From: Cumulibacter soli | GTDB taxonomy: Bacteria > Actinomycetota > Actinomycetes > Mycobacteriales > Antricoccaceae | Assembly (NCBI RefSeq): GCF_004382795.1 | Contig: NZ_SMSG01000005.1 | Location: forward strand, 269,680 to 333,679 | Direction of reading: 5' to 3' | Length of the DNA stretch: 64,000 nt | Shown here: piece by piece, positions 17,454 through 26,903 of the stretch | Numbering within the stretch: position 1 is the first letter of the stretch | Layout: every line of letters starts with the position of its first letter | Notes under the pieces: generated by a model | Databases searched by the model: none | What the model saw: only the letters and a program-made list of their open reading frames with translations | What the model was told of the DNA's origin: nothing | Program-made: the position numbers and the translations under genes

Positions 17454-18071
17454 CTACTCGAACGGTGTGGGGTCTCCCGCGCCCACGCGGCGTAGTTCGG
17501 GTTCGTCGCCGGTGAAGTCCACGACGGTGGTGGGCGTGAAACCGGATTCGCCCTCGATCACGGCGTCCAGCACGTGATCAAGTTCGTCCTTGATCTCCCA
17601 ACCCATCAGTAGTGGCGAGTCATGCTCGGGCAGTAGGAGCGTGCTGGACACGATCGGCGTGCCGAGTTCCTGGCACAACGCCTGCGCGACCTTATGGTCG
17701 GGGATGCGGACGCCGACCGTCTTCTTCTTGGCGTTCTGCATGACGCGTGGAGTTTCATGGCTGGCCTTCATTATGAACGTGTACGGGCCAGGCGTTGCGT
17801 TCTTGAGTACTCGGAACAGCGAGTTGTCGAACATGACGTATTCGTTCATCTGCGAGAAGTCACGGCAGACGAGGGTGAAGTCGTGCTTACTGTCTAGCTT
17901 TCGGATGTCGCGAATCCGCTGCAGCGCGTCCTTATTGGCCAACGAGCAGCCCAGCGCGTAACAGGAGTCAGTGGGGTATGCGATCAGGCCACCGTCCCGG
18001 ATGATGTTCGCTGCCTTCTCGATCAGGCGAGGCTGCGGGTCAATGGGGTGGATGTCGATGTAGGTGGCCAT
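17454..18071 (-). CDS. yciO: L-threonylcarbamoyladenylate synthase-type protein, YciO family
   Basis: A 205-residue Sua5/YciO/YrdC-fold protein that aligns along its whole length with Escherichia coli YciO: IHPIDPQPRLIEKAANIIRDGGLIAYPTDSCYALGCSLANKDALQRIRDIRKLD, FTLVCRDFSQMNEYVMFDNSLFRVLKNATPGPYTFIMKA, KTVGVRIPDHKVAQALCQELGTPIVSSTLLLPE and KPTTVVDFT-like FTPTTVVDFTGDEPELRRVGAG. YciO is a paralogue of the tRNA t6A enzyme TsaC; its own role is less certain. The start is ATG 18071, matching the usual length; GTG 18086 would add five residues. It follows the YhhN gene by 33 bases. Confidence 0.92.
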   Translation of the reverse strand: MATYIDIHPIDPQPRLIEKAANIIRDGGLIAYPTDSCYALGCSLANKDALQRIRDIRKLDSKHDFTLVCRDFSQMNEYVMFDNSLFRVLKNATPGPYTFIMKASHETPRVMQNAKKKTVGVRIPDHKVAQALCQELGTPIVSSTLLLPEHDSPLLMGWEIKDELDHVLDAVIEGESGFTPTTVVDFTGDEPELRRVGAGDPTPFE

Positions 18072-18104
18072 GCGCCGATTATCCACCGCGGGGCAAGTGT
18101 CGGG

Positions 18105-18785
18105 TCACCCGACCGAGTGGCGGGGGTGGTCGACTCCTTTGAGCCGGGCGCGCCGGTGCGCGACGCCGTACGCGAGCAAGCCTTGACCGACCAGATAGGT
18201 GAGCATGATCCAGAAGTCGGCCATCGGCAGTGAGATATCCGTCGCGAACGCGCCAACGGCGATGAGTCCGTCGGAGAGGAGAAACAGCGCGCCGCCTGCG
18301 GTCGTCATGCCGTTGAACCCACTGGCCAGCACTGCCATGGTCCCGAGCGCGGCGCCGTAGATCAACACCGGCACAAGAAGGTTCCCGGCGTGCGGGGCGC
18401 AGAAATAGACGAGTACGCCGATCGCTGCCGCGTAGGCCAGCAGCCACGGAGAGCGGAGGTAGGAGTCCCGCCAGTGTGGAAGGAACGACGCGATATAGGC
18501 GATCTGCGCGAAAAGGAACGCAGCCACCATGACGAGGAAGGCAGGGTCGCCGGTGAAGAAGTCAGGAAGGGCGTCACCGAGCCAGGAGAAGAACAACGCG
18601 ACCAGCACGAACCGGGTGCGGCGCCCACTCGGCGGCCGCTGCGCTAGGAAAGCGACGACGAGCAGCGGCATCGCTACCCACTGGGTGACCTGAGCCAGGT
18701 CGGCGGCGTCGGCGAGTTGGGCGATGAGGTGGGTGACGACGAGCGCGCCGTACAACGCGGCCGCCCACACCCGAAACCTGTCCAT
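18105..18785 (-). CDS. YhhN family membrane protein (lysoplasmalogenase-like)
   Basis: A 226-residue integral membrane protein with about eight hydrophobic segments. Family marks are the RPPSGRRTRFVLVALFFSWLGDALPDFF region, whose SxxGD is the conserved acidic signature, and a second acidic site in GGALFLLSDGLIAVG. Relatives include TMEM86B lysoplasmalogenase, which cleaves vinyl-ether lysophospholipids; the bacterial role is not settled. Probably cotranscribed with yciO. Confidence 0.85.
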   Translation of the reverse strand: MDRFRVWAAALYGALVVTHLIAQLADAADLAQVTQWVAMPLLVVAFLAQRPPSGRRTRFVLVALFFSWLGDALPDFFTGDPAFLVMVAAFLFAQIAYIASFLPHWRDSYLRSPWLLAYAAAIGVLVYFCAPHAGNLLVPVLIYGAALGTMAVLASGFNGMTTAGGALFLLSDGLIAVGAFATDISLPMADFWIMLTYLVGQGLLAYGVAHRRARLKGVDHPRHSVG

Positions 18786-18879
18786 CGCCCGACAATAACG
18801 CCGCGCTGCGTCGGCGCTACCGGTGTATCTACCCGGGTTGGCGATTCTGAACCGCCGGACTGGCGCGCGTGGGAGCTCG

Positions 18880-20898
18880 TCAGGTGACCTTTAGGTCCTT
18901 ACCGAAATATGGTGCGATGACATCTCGCAGGCGCATGATGTCGTCTTCGTCGTCCGTCTTCGGCGTGGTGGGCTGGTCGCCGCTCGGATCGCGCAGCCAT
19001 TCCCACAGCAGTCGGGCATCGAACGCGCCATTCGTCGCCGAGCGGCCGTGTTCATTGGTGTAGTAGTTGTGCGCGCGAGGGTCGAGATAGACCTTGGTCG
19101 CGGCGGCCTCATCCAATGCGTTGTTGTAGTTCCAGTACGCCGTTTCGGTGACTTCGACTGATTTCTTGTCATCCAGGATCAACCGTTCGATGCAGGCGAG
19201 TGCGAATCGGGTAACGAGTTCCTCGAGGTGAATCGCGGCGAATCCGACATTCGCGTTGGTGTTCGGTCCGTACAACATGAAGAAGTTCGGGAAGCCCGGC
19301 ATGCTGTTGCCGAGATAAGCGCGTGCGCCGTCCTTTTCCCACAACTGCTCGATGGTGCGGCCGTCGCGACCTCGGATCTCCATCGGCCAGAGGAAGTCGT
19401 TGGCGCGGAACCCGGTGGCCAGCACGATCACGTCGACCGGGCACTCGGTGCCGTCGGCTTTCACGATCCCGGTCTCAGTGACGTGACTGATGCCCTCGGG
19501 GACGAGTGTGACGTTATCGCGCAGGATCGCGTCGTAGATGCTGTAGTCTGCGTCGACCAACACCGGCCTCGCCGACATCGGTGGTGCATCCGGCAGCATC
19601 GCGGCCATCAGGTCGGGATGAGAGCCGAGCTTCTTGCGCATGAACGCAAGCCGCTGTTCACGCAGTTCTTTGTTTGCTGCGCTGACGGCATGCGGGTCGT
19701 CGAAGTTCGGATCGACCTCGTTGGCTGGCGCAGTTTCACTTGGTCGTAGTGCCCACGAGTAGGAAAACCGCACGAAGTTAGGAAAGTACGGGAAATTCCG
19801 GTCCAGCCAACTCACCTGATCTGGGTACGGGCTGAGGTAGCCGGGCGTGTCATACACCCAGTTCGGAGTGCGCTGGAAGAGATAGACGTGCTCCACCTCG
19901 GCATCGGCAGCGAGTTTGGGCACTAGCTGGTAGCCAGTGCAGCCACTGCCGACGATAGCAACCCGTTTGCCAGCCACATCCAGTGACGACGGCCAGCGAG
20001 CGGTGTGGAAGTAGTCGCCGCTGAAGTTTTCGATGCCAGTGATGTGTGGAATGTTCGGGCGAGAGAGGAATCCGACCGCAGTAATCACGACATTCGCCCG
20101 CAGCGTTGTCGCACCGCCCGGGCCGTCGACGCTGACGTTCCATATGCCTGCCTGGTCGTCCCACGTCGCCGCGGAAACCTCCGTGTCAAAGGTGATGTGC
20201 TCGCGGAGCGCGAAGTGATCGGCGATCCAGTTGACGTATTTTTCGTTCTCGGCTTGCTCGCAGTACGGCGACGGGTAGGAGAAGTTTGCACCGAATACGT
20301 GCGTGTAGATACGGCTCGGAGTGTCGACTCGGGCGCCCGGGTAGCGGTTCTCGTACCAGGTTCCGCCCACCTGCGAGTTCTTTTCTATGACGCGGAACTC
20401 GACGCCGGCCTGTTTGAGTTGTACCGCCGCATTCAACCCGCCCATGCCCGCGCCAATCACCAACACCGAGAACCCAGCGAGTTGGTCCGGAGTGGGTTGT
20501 GAGGACCAGGACAGGCCGCGCACATGTGGGTCGAGTCCTAACTGTTCGACCCACATGTCCAGTTCGGCGGCCGGCACCGATGTGCCAGCGGTCAGACTGA
20601 GACTGCGCTGCAGGCGCTCGCGTGGGCCGAGCGGGACGTCGTGCATCCCCGTGTCGCGGCACGCCTTCAAGAATTCCCCGGCCTTCTGCCGTATCAGCGC
20701 GACGTCGTCGGCGGAACCGATTACCTGCTTGGAGCGAAATCCAGAGACCACGGTGTCGACCGTGACACCGCTTGCCAAACTCTCGTCGCCGGTCAACTGG
20801 TAGACGAGCCCGCGCAAGACAAGCGGATCGGCGTACTGCACCGCGTCGTCAATTAGCTCGTCGCTCGCGTCAAGCAGTTCTGGCTGTGTCGTGGCCAT
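18880..20898 (-). CDS. Flavin-containing monooxygenase, type I Baeyer-Villiger group
   Basis: A 672-residue FAD/NADPH enzyme that should convert ketones to esters. FAD motif GAGMGG is at residues 149-154, GGTWYENRYPGARVD near 178, the Baeyer-Villiger fingerprint FSGDYFHTARWP at 292-303 and the NADPH motif GSGCTG at 317-322. The roughly 145-residue N-terminal extension before the first Rossmann strand is like that of 4-hydroxyacetophenone monooxygenase (about 640 residues) and unlike cyclohexanone monooxygenase. Start: ATG 20898 with AAGGGG upstream. The substrate is not predictable. Confidence 0.92.
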   Translation of the reverse strand: MATTQPELLDASDELIDDAVQYADPLVLRGLVYQLTGDESLASGVTVDTVVSGFRSKQVIGSADDVALIRQKAGEFLKACRDTGMHDVPLGPRERLQRSLSLTAGTSVPAAELDMWVEQLGLDPHVRGLSWSSQPTPDQLAGFSVLVIGAGMGGLNAAVQLKQAGVEFRVIEKNSQVGGTWYENRYPGARVDTPSRIYTHVFGANFSYPSPYCEQAENEKYVNWIADHFALREHITFDTEVSAATWDDQAGIWNVSVDGPGGATTLRANVVITAVGFLSRPNIPHITGIENFSGDYFHTARWPSSLDVAGKRVAIVGSGCTGYQLVPKLAADAEVEHVYLFQRTPNWVYDTPGYLSPYPDQVSWLDRNFPYFPNFVRFSYSWALRPSETAPANEVDPNFDDPHAVSAANKELREQRLAFMRKKLGSHPDLMAAMLPDAPPMSARPVLVDADYSIYDAILRDNVTLVPEGISHVTETGIVKADGTECPVDVIVLATGFRANDFLWPMEIRGRDGRTIEQLWEKDGARAYLGNSMPGFPNFFMLYGPNTNANVGFAAIHLEELVTRFALACIERLILDDKKSVEVTETAYWNYNNALDEAAATKVYLDPRAHNYYTNEHGRSATNGAFDARLLWEWLRDPSGDQPTTPKTDDEDDIMRLRDVIAPYFGKDLKVT

Positions 20899-20985
20899 CA
20901 GCCACACCCCTTATCGTCGCTGCACACTTCGGCCGAGTTTAGTGGACGCGTTGTTGAGCAGATCACAATTGCCGGTCGCGTCTTC

Positions 20986-21003
20986 GCGTTCCCGCGGGAA
21001 CGC
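20986..21003. repeat. 18-bp perfect palindrome, copy 1
   Basis: GCGTTCCCGCGGGAACGC lies just beyond the 3' end of the DUF222/HNH gene and 88 bases upstream of the monooxygenase start. An identical copy is inside the HNH gene at 21790. Confidence 0.85.
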
Positions 21004-21009
21004 CAAGAG

Positions 21010-22717
21010 TTAGTAGCGGGCGTCGTGGTTCGTGCGAGGTGAGGTGGCGTGGCGCTCAAGCAGGGACCAGTAATCGCATTCTCTGATACGGGCGCCCGAC
21101 CAGCGTGGATAGACGTTGGTGTCGCGGTCGTGGAAGTTCGTGTGCTCGCGGACGGACTGCATTTCAGAGGGGAGGTCCCAGTCGGGATCGATTGCGGTGA
21201 GCGGTGCGGCAGGGGACCTCGGGTTGAGGGCCACTGGTTGAGGCTCCAGGATGCGCGCATCTTCGACAAGATTGCCCGACAGCAATTGCTGATCGAACGT
21301 GAGGTGGTCGTCCAAGTCGTTGAGCTGCTGGCTGTACTGGCTGGGGTGCTGAGCGGTGATCTCGGTGCCACCGATTCGGGTGATACGGTAACCTCGGCTG
21401 TTCGCGCGTTTGGTGATGGTGACGCCACCGGCGTGCACTAGGACGTGGTGATGCTGGCACAGCAGGATCATGTTTTCGACGTCGGTGTCGCCGCCGAGCG
21501 ACCACGCGGTGATGTGGTGGGCGTGCAGGCGAACCGCGCGCGTGCAACCGGGGTGCTGGCAGTGCCACTCGGGCCATCATGGCCCGGCGCTGATGACGGC
21601 TCGCGAGGCGTTGCGTGCGGCCGAGGCGCAGGACCTCGCCGGTGGTCGGATTGGTGACGACGGTCTGGATCTGGCCGGTGCAGGCCACGCGGGCGGCAGT
21701 GGTGGCGGTGATGTGTCCTACTGTTTCGATCCACGCGGTCGGCCGCGGCGGGAGCGTCTGGCTCGCGGCGCTGCTGGGTGTGGGGTCGAGCGTTCCCGCG
21801 GGAACGCCGTGGCTCGTATCCGGCGCCGGGTCTGCGAGTGGGGACGTCGACGCTGCGTTGAGATCTGCGGCGCTGACGGTGATCACGACGATGTCGCGGT
21901 CTTCTCCGGAGTTGTCGACGGTGCCGGATTCGACGTAACCGCGGGCGACATCGAGCAACGCATCGGCGCGCGTGTATCGCGGCGGGTCCTGGTCGCCAGG
22001 GTCCGCGGGATCATTCGTAAACCCATCAGCATTGGACGTCGCGGCGAGGGCGTCGTCGAGCGTCGGCTCGTCGGCGACTTCGGCGGCCTGCTGAGATGTC
22101 CGGTAGCGCGTGACCGCGACCTCCAGAGCCGCGAGGACCGCAGCAGCTTCTTCAGCCGGTAGATACGCGGTGATCTGCACAGTCCCGTCGGTGTGATTAC
22201 GGGTGGTGACTCGGCGCGGCTCCTCGGCGACCAGCCGGTCGGCGCGTCCGGCGCGGAATCCGCGGACGCCGCGTTCGAGCTGGGCAGCGGTCCAGTTGCG
22301 CGCTCCTTCGAGCAGGATCGTTTCGTCGATCATTCCGGTCAGGCGCGTGCATTCGCGCACCTTGGAAAACGACAACTGCCCGTCACCGAACGCGGCGGCG
22401 ATCAATGGCATTTCGCGTAGCGCCCGCGCAACTCGTACGTGTTCACGCGCGGTGCCGGCGCTCATCGAGCACGCATACGCCAGCCACTGCGCGGTCGAGT
22501 CCATCCACATCTGGAACGCTCCGCCGCGCGCGTCGAACTGGCCGACCATCTCGACCCACGCCGCCGTCGTGCGCGCGACCTTCGACGCGCCAGCCGAGAT
22601 CTGCGCACCGAGCTCTACGGCTGCGGCGTAGTCCAATGCATCTGCGGCAGCGGTCCCAGCATCGCGCGACTCCGTGTCGCGAACCGCATCGATCGGTCGA
22701 TCAAGTTGAACCGTCAT
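21010..22717 (-). pseudogene. DUF222 / HNH endonuclease gene with a single frameshift
   Basis: The N-terminal part reads from ATG 22717 (GGAGAGCGGA upstream) with DUF222 features: AWLAYACSMSAGTAREHVRVARALREMPLIAAAFGDGQLSFSKVRECTRLT, and RADALLDVA. At about 21568-21572 the frame is lost: the segment that should read ARWHCQHPGC is interrupted by one extra base (gcc-cga-g-tgg-cac on the coding strand). In the +1 frame a complete HNH domain follows, WHCQHPGC, RLHAHHITAWSLGGDTDVENMILLCQHHHVLVH, then a normal tail to 21010. Because everything after the shift is intact, this is a recent mutation, a sequencing error, or less likely programmed frameshifting. DUF222/HNH genes (13E12 family) are repetitive in actinobacteria and often associated with mobile DNA. 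Confidence 0.85.
21790..21807. repeat. 18-bp perfect palindrome, copy 2
   Basis: GCGTTCCCGCGGGAACGC inside the DUF222/HNH reading frame, identical to the copy at 20986, 804 bp away. Confidence 0.85.
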
Positions 22718-23081
22718 TCCGCTCTCCAGCGAGGTAGCGCGGCAACCGAGCGTCACCACTGGCATCGACGCTATCGGTCGGGTCTGACAACTTTTCCAAA
22801 CGCTCAGGGCAGTCGACCGGCGGGCGCAACTGCTCAGCCGCGCAGACAAACTCTGGACGAAGGTCGCGGCCGGTGCGGTGGTCTTGAACATGCTGACAAC
22901 CACCACGAATCGCCGAACCCGGCGGGATCGTCCGGGTGATTCCTAGATCGGCGCGAGCAACGAGCGACGTCTAGGTTCTGCACGGCACAAACCGTTAGGT
23001 TCCCGAGGCCGGAGTCTAGGAAGACCGCTTTTCCATGCATCGTCACGCGGGAAGTCACCGAATCGTTGCTAGGGTCGGCGA
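22718..23081. other. Intergenic region between divergent DUF222/HNH and acylase genes
   Basis: 364 bases with no convincing gene. It should carry both promoters. No clear operator or terminator was found; short frames here lack ribosome sites and family matches. Confidence 0.5.
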
Positions 23082-25355
23082 ATGGAGCTCAGCATCGATG
23101 TCTTGGACGGCCAGGTCGAGATCTACTTCGATGAGTGGGGGATAGCGCACGCCCGCACAGCGACCGTGCATGACGCTTTCGTTGCCCAGGGGTACTTGCA
23201 CGCGCGTGACCGGCTATGGCAGATGGACGCCGTACGCCGCCAGATGTCTGGGCGCTGGTCGGAATGGGTTGGCCCGCAGGGCATCGAAGCCGACAAACTT
23301 GCCCGCCGACTGGATGCGGCCGGCGCTTCGCGGCGTGACTTCGACGCGCTCACCGACGAAGCCCGCGACATGCTCACGGCGTACGCCGACGGCGTGAACG
23401 AGTGGATCGAGTACGCCGCCAGCAACGACCTGCTGCCGTACGAGTACACGCTCGTCGGTGGCGCTCCGGAACGCTGGCAACCCTGGCATGGCGTCGCCGC
23501 GATGCGGCAGCGTGGATATCTGATGGGCTCGATCTGGCATAAGCTGTGGCGCGCTGCGGCGCTGTCACACCTTCCGCCATCGGACGTCGCCAAACTCCGC
23601 TTTGATGACGGCGGCAATGAGGCGCTGGTCTTCCCACAGGGCGAGCGGGCAGCGCGGTGGACGGCCGACCTCGCTGAACTGGGCCCCGGTATCGAGGCGC
23701 TGATGACGCTCCAGGACCCGACACACACCGGTGGTGGCAGCAACAACTGGTGCGTCAGCGGTTCGCGGACGGCGACCGGGCGGCCGATCGTCGCCGGCGA
23801 TCCGCATCGCGCCTTCGAAATGCCGGGAATGTATGCGCAGCAGCACATCGCGTGCGACGAGTTCGACCTGATCGGTTTCACCATCCCGGGTTCGCCCGGC
23901 TTCCCGCATTTCGCGCACAACGAAAACGTCGCATGGGGCGTCACGATCGCCTTCATGGATCTGCACGACCTCTTCATCGAGAAAACCGACATTGAGAAAG
24001 CCGATGGCGGAAGGTACCTGTTCAAGGATGAGTGGCTGCCGATGGAGCACCGCATCGAGACCATCGACGTCCGCGGCAGCAAACCTGTCGAGTTCGACGT
24101 GTACGCCACCCATCACGGGCCGCTCGTTATTGGCGACCCAGCCAAGGGAACGGCTATATCACTGCGATCCATCCAGTTCGAACCCACGGACCACTCGCTG
24201 GACTGCATGCTGCCGATGATGCGCGCAACGACGAGCGCCGAATTGCTGGACGCCGTCCGTGGGTGGGGCCTGGTCGACCACAACCTCGTCACGGCCGACA
24301 CCAGTGGAAATATCGCGCACCGGATCCGCGCCATCGTGCCGAAGCGTGGGCCGATTAATGGCTGGCTGCCGGTTCCCGGGTGGACTGGCGATTACGACTG
24401 GGACGGCGTCATTCCGTTCGAAGACATGCCGCACTTCGCGAACCCGGAGCGCGGGTTCCTGGTCACAGCGAACAACCGAGTCCTCGACAGCGATCCGGCC
24501 ACAGGCCGATACCTGGCCACCGACTGTCATCCGCCGCAGCGGTTCGAACGAATCCAGTCGAGGCTGGCGGACCTGCCGCAGGCCACGATCGCTGACATGG
24601 CCGACATACACGCCGACGTCGTCTCGTTGAACGCCCCGTTGTTCATAGCGCTCGCCGAACGCGCCGAGCCGGCCACCGCCGCTGGCCGCGACCTCGCCGC
24701 CACACTCGCCGACTGGGACACGCAGATGCTCCCTAATCACGTTGCCCCAACCGTCTATACGGACCTGCGTTGGGAGATGGCGCGGCTCGTGGCAGAACGC
24801 ACCGGACTCGTGCAGAGCGCCTCTTCGGCGTACGCTGTACCGCCGCCGGGATTTGCGCCGGTGACCCAGTTGTGGTGGACCATCGCAACCCTCGTGCGGC
24901 AGGATGACCGATCGCTACTTGGCGGATCTACCTGGGAAGTGATCGCTGCCGAGGCGCTCGATAACGTCGCGGCCAAGGGAAACCCGCTGTCGTGGGGTGA
25001 GCGGCATCGAGTCGCGCTGCAGCACCCGCTCGCGACCGCGTTTCCGGACGCGCGCGCCACGCTTAATCCGGTCGGGGCAGCGCTCGGCGGCGATAACGAG
25101 ACCGTGCTCGCGATGGGCGCCGGAGCGGCTGGTGATAGCCGGACGATCTCCGGATCAGTAGCGCGCTATGCCTTCGATGTAGGCGATTGGGACTCCTCTC
25201 GATGGGTTGTGTTTGGCGGCACGTCGGGGGATCCGGCCTCGCCGCACTACAATGACCAGCACGAGATGTGGTCCAGAACAGAGATGTTCCCGATGGTCTA
25301 TTCGTGGAGCGCCATTGAGAAGTACGCAGATCGACTCACTCTCAAGCGCGCCTAA
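23082..25355 (+). CDS. Penicillin acylase family Ntn-hydrolase without a signal peptide
   Basis: A 757-residue protein of the penicillin amidase/acyl-homoserine-lactone acylase superfamily. The alpha-chain signature is EIYFDEWGIAHARTATVHDAFVAQGYLHARDRLWQMDAVRRQMSGRWSEW. The beta chain would begin at Ser220 in GGGSNNWCVSGSRTATGRPIVAGDPHR, the autoproteolytic nucleophile. The C-terminal part has the conserved GASYRxxxD-like segment replaced by GDSRTISGSVARYAFDVGDWDSSRWVVFGGTSGDPASPHY. Most family members are exported; here the catalytic domain starts within ten residues of the ATG, so the enzyme is predicted cytoplasmic. The amide substrate is unknown. Confidence 0.88.
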   Translation: MELSIDVLDGQVEIYFDEWGIAHARTATVHDAFVAQGYLHARDRLWQMDAVRRQMSGRWSEWVGPQGIEADKLARRLDAAGASRRDFDALTDEARDMLTAYADGVNEWIEYAASNDLLPYEYTLVGGAPERWQPWHGVAAMRQRGYLMGSIWHKLWRAAALSHLPPSDVAKLRFDDGGNEALVFPQGERAARWTADLAELGPGIEALMTLQDPTHTGGGSNNWCVSGSRTATGRPIVAGDPHRAFEMPGMYAQQHIACDEFDLIGFTIPGSPGFPHFAHNENVAWGVTIAFMDLHDLFIEKTDIEKADGGRYLFKDEWLPMEHRIETIDVRGSKPVEFDVYATHHGPLVIGDPAKGTAISLRSIQFEPTDHSLDCMLPMMRATTSAELLDAVRGWGLVDHNLVTADTSGNIAHRIRAIVPKRGPINGWLPVPGWTGDYDWDGVIPFEDMPHFANPERGFLVTANNRVLDSDPATGRYLATDCHPPQRFERIQSRLADLPQATIADMADIHADVVSLNAPLFIALAERAEPATAAGRDLAATLADWDTQMLPNHVAPTVYTDLRWEMARLVAERTGLVQSASSAYAVPPPGFAPVTQLWWTIATLVRQDDRSLLGGSTWEVIAAEALDNVAAKGNPLSWGERHRVALQHPLATAFPDARATLNPVGAALGGDNETVLAMGAGAAGDSRTISGSVARYAFDVGDWDSSRWVVFGGTSGDPASPHYNDQHEMWSRTEMFPMVYSWSAIEKYADRLTLKRA

Positions 25356-25415
25356 CGAGCACGTGAACTCTGAGCGCCCGGGCAACAACGCGGCGCCCCC
25401 GACTGTTGCTGACAG

Positions 25416-26894
25416 TCAGCGGGCCAGGCGACGCGGAGCGGAGAGCTCGCGGCGGTTCGATCGAACCCACCAGGCGCCGTCCTCGCGGCGTTCCGCCCGC
25501 GTGGAGAATCGATAGTCGTACAGCACCACGCGGATCCAGCGCGGTGGGGTGTCGCCGAACGGATCAACGCGGCACATTTTCCGCAATGCGGGCTCACCGC
25601 GCAGCAACCCCACCACCAGCCGATCCAGCCAAGCGCCCCGAAAATGGGGCGACAATGCGGCGAACCAGAGCTGCCATCCGAGCCGTAGGTGGTACGGCGC
25701 GACTTGCGGCGGGCGACGTCGCACATCGCCGGGTTTCCCGTAGAACTCGTACTCCAGCCAAGGCTCACCTCGATCCGCGCAGCCCTCGATGATGATCTCT
25801 CGACGCTGCTTGCCGACCGTCCCGAACGCGCCGTATGACGACCCCAACAGCAGGGGGTTGTAGCGCGCATTCATCTTCTGATCCCGCGAAACGAGATTGC
25901 GCAGCGGTTGCCACACCAGCGCGAGCGACACGGCGGCGAACACGATCACGGTGACGAGCCACCACCCAGGTTGCGCCGCAAACTCCGGGCGAAAGCCCTC
26001 TAATCCAATCGCGGAATCAGCGACGAGACTCAGGCACAGGAAGACCGTGAGCAGGTTTACCCACGCGAAGTTTCCCGACAGCAGCAGCCAACACTGCGTC
26101 GCGGCCATCGCGAGCGCGGCGTACGAGCGGAGCGGCTGCGGCGCGAACAGCAGGAACGGCACCACGAGTTGGACGACGTGATTAGCGCCGGTCTCGACCC
26201 GATGCAGCACCTTCGGCAGATGATGGAAGTACCAGGACAGCGGCCCGGGCATCGGCTGTGTTTCGTGGTGATAGTCCAACGCAGTCACGTTGCGCCACTC
26301 GGCTCCGCCGCGGATCTTGATCAGCCCGGCGCCCAACTCCACCCGGATAAGCAGCCAGATCAATGCTGCGACCACGAACACCGATGGCTCCTGCGCAGCG
26401 GGTCCGAGAAACGCGCAGATAAATACGGCCTCACATAACAACATCTCCCACAGGAAGCCGTACCAACGCTGCCCGACGTTGACGATCGATAAGTAGATCG
26501 CCCACATCACCAACCACACGGACAAGTGACCCCACGCGGGCAGGCGCGCCGTCAGTCCAATCACCGTCACCGCGGATAGGGCCAGACCGACCCAGCACAG
26601 TACTTTAAAGAACCGGTCGCTGTAGTGCAGATCGAACAGGCTCGGGCGATCCCGAAACCGAGTACGCCGCAGGAACGGCTCGACCGGCATCAACCCGCGT
26701 GCCCCCAGCAACCCGGGGAACTGGGCGAGAGTGCTCGCCAGCGCTATCAGTAATAGCGCCGCCACGCCATGCTCGAGTACAGCGCGCCCCAACCAGGCGT
26801 CCGACACGTCGGCCCACGTCGACGCGAGCACACCCCGTGGCGAGCCAGCCATCAACTCAGCGAGCGGCGCCTCGCCGCGGCCGGTCGGCATCAT
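25416..26894 (-). CDS. Lipase maturation factor family membrane protein
   Basis: A 492-residue protein resembling LMF1/LMF2-like bacterial proteins: GARGLMPVEPFLRR near the start, the FLWEMLLCEAVFICAFLGP segment, the KIRGGAEWRNVTALDYHHETQPMPGPLSWYFHHLPKVLHRVETGANHVVQLVVPFLLF block, which is the family hallmark, and the soluble C-terminal region EYEFYGKPGDVRRRPPQVAPYHLRLGWQLWFAALSPHFRGAWLDRLVVGLL. About eight to nine membrane segments. In animals LMF1 aids lipase folding; the bacterial function is not known. It starts 9 bases after the DUF5709 gene ends, so the two form an operon. Confidence 0.88.
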   Translation of the reverse strand: MMPTGRGEAPLAELMAGSPRGVLASTWADVSDAWLGRAVLEHGVAALLLIALASTLAQFPGLLGARGLMPVEPFLRRTRFRDRPSLFDLHYSDRFFKVLCWVGLALSAVTVIGLTARLPAWGHLSVWLVMWAIYLSIVNVGQRWYGFLWEMLLCEAVFICAFLGPAAQEPSVFVVAALIWLLIRVELGAGLIKIRGGAEWRNVTALDYHHETQPMPGPLSWYFHHLPKVLHRVETGANHVVQLVVPFLLFAPQPLRSYAALAMAATQCWLLLSGNFAWVNLLTVFLCLSLVADSAIGLEGFRPEFAAQPGWWLVTVIVFAAVSLALVWQPLRNLVSRDQKMNARYNPLLLGSSYGAFGTVGKQRREIIIEGCADRGEPWLEYEFYGKPGDVRRRPPQVAPYHLRLGWQLWFAALSPHFRGAWLDRLVVGLLRGEPALRKMCRVDPFGDTPPRWIRVVLYDYRFSTRAERREDGAWWVRSNRRELSAPRRLAR

Positions 26895-26903
26895 GCATCG
26901 CCG

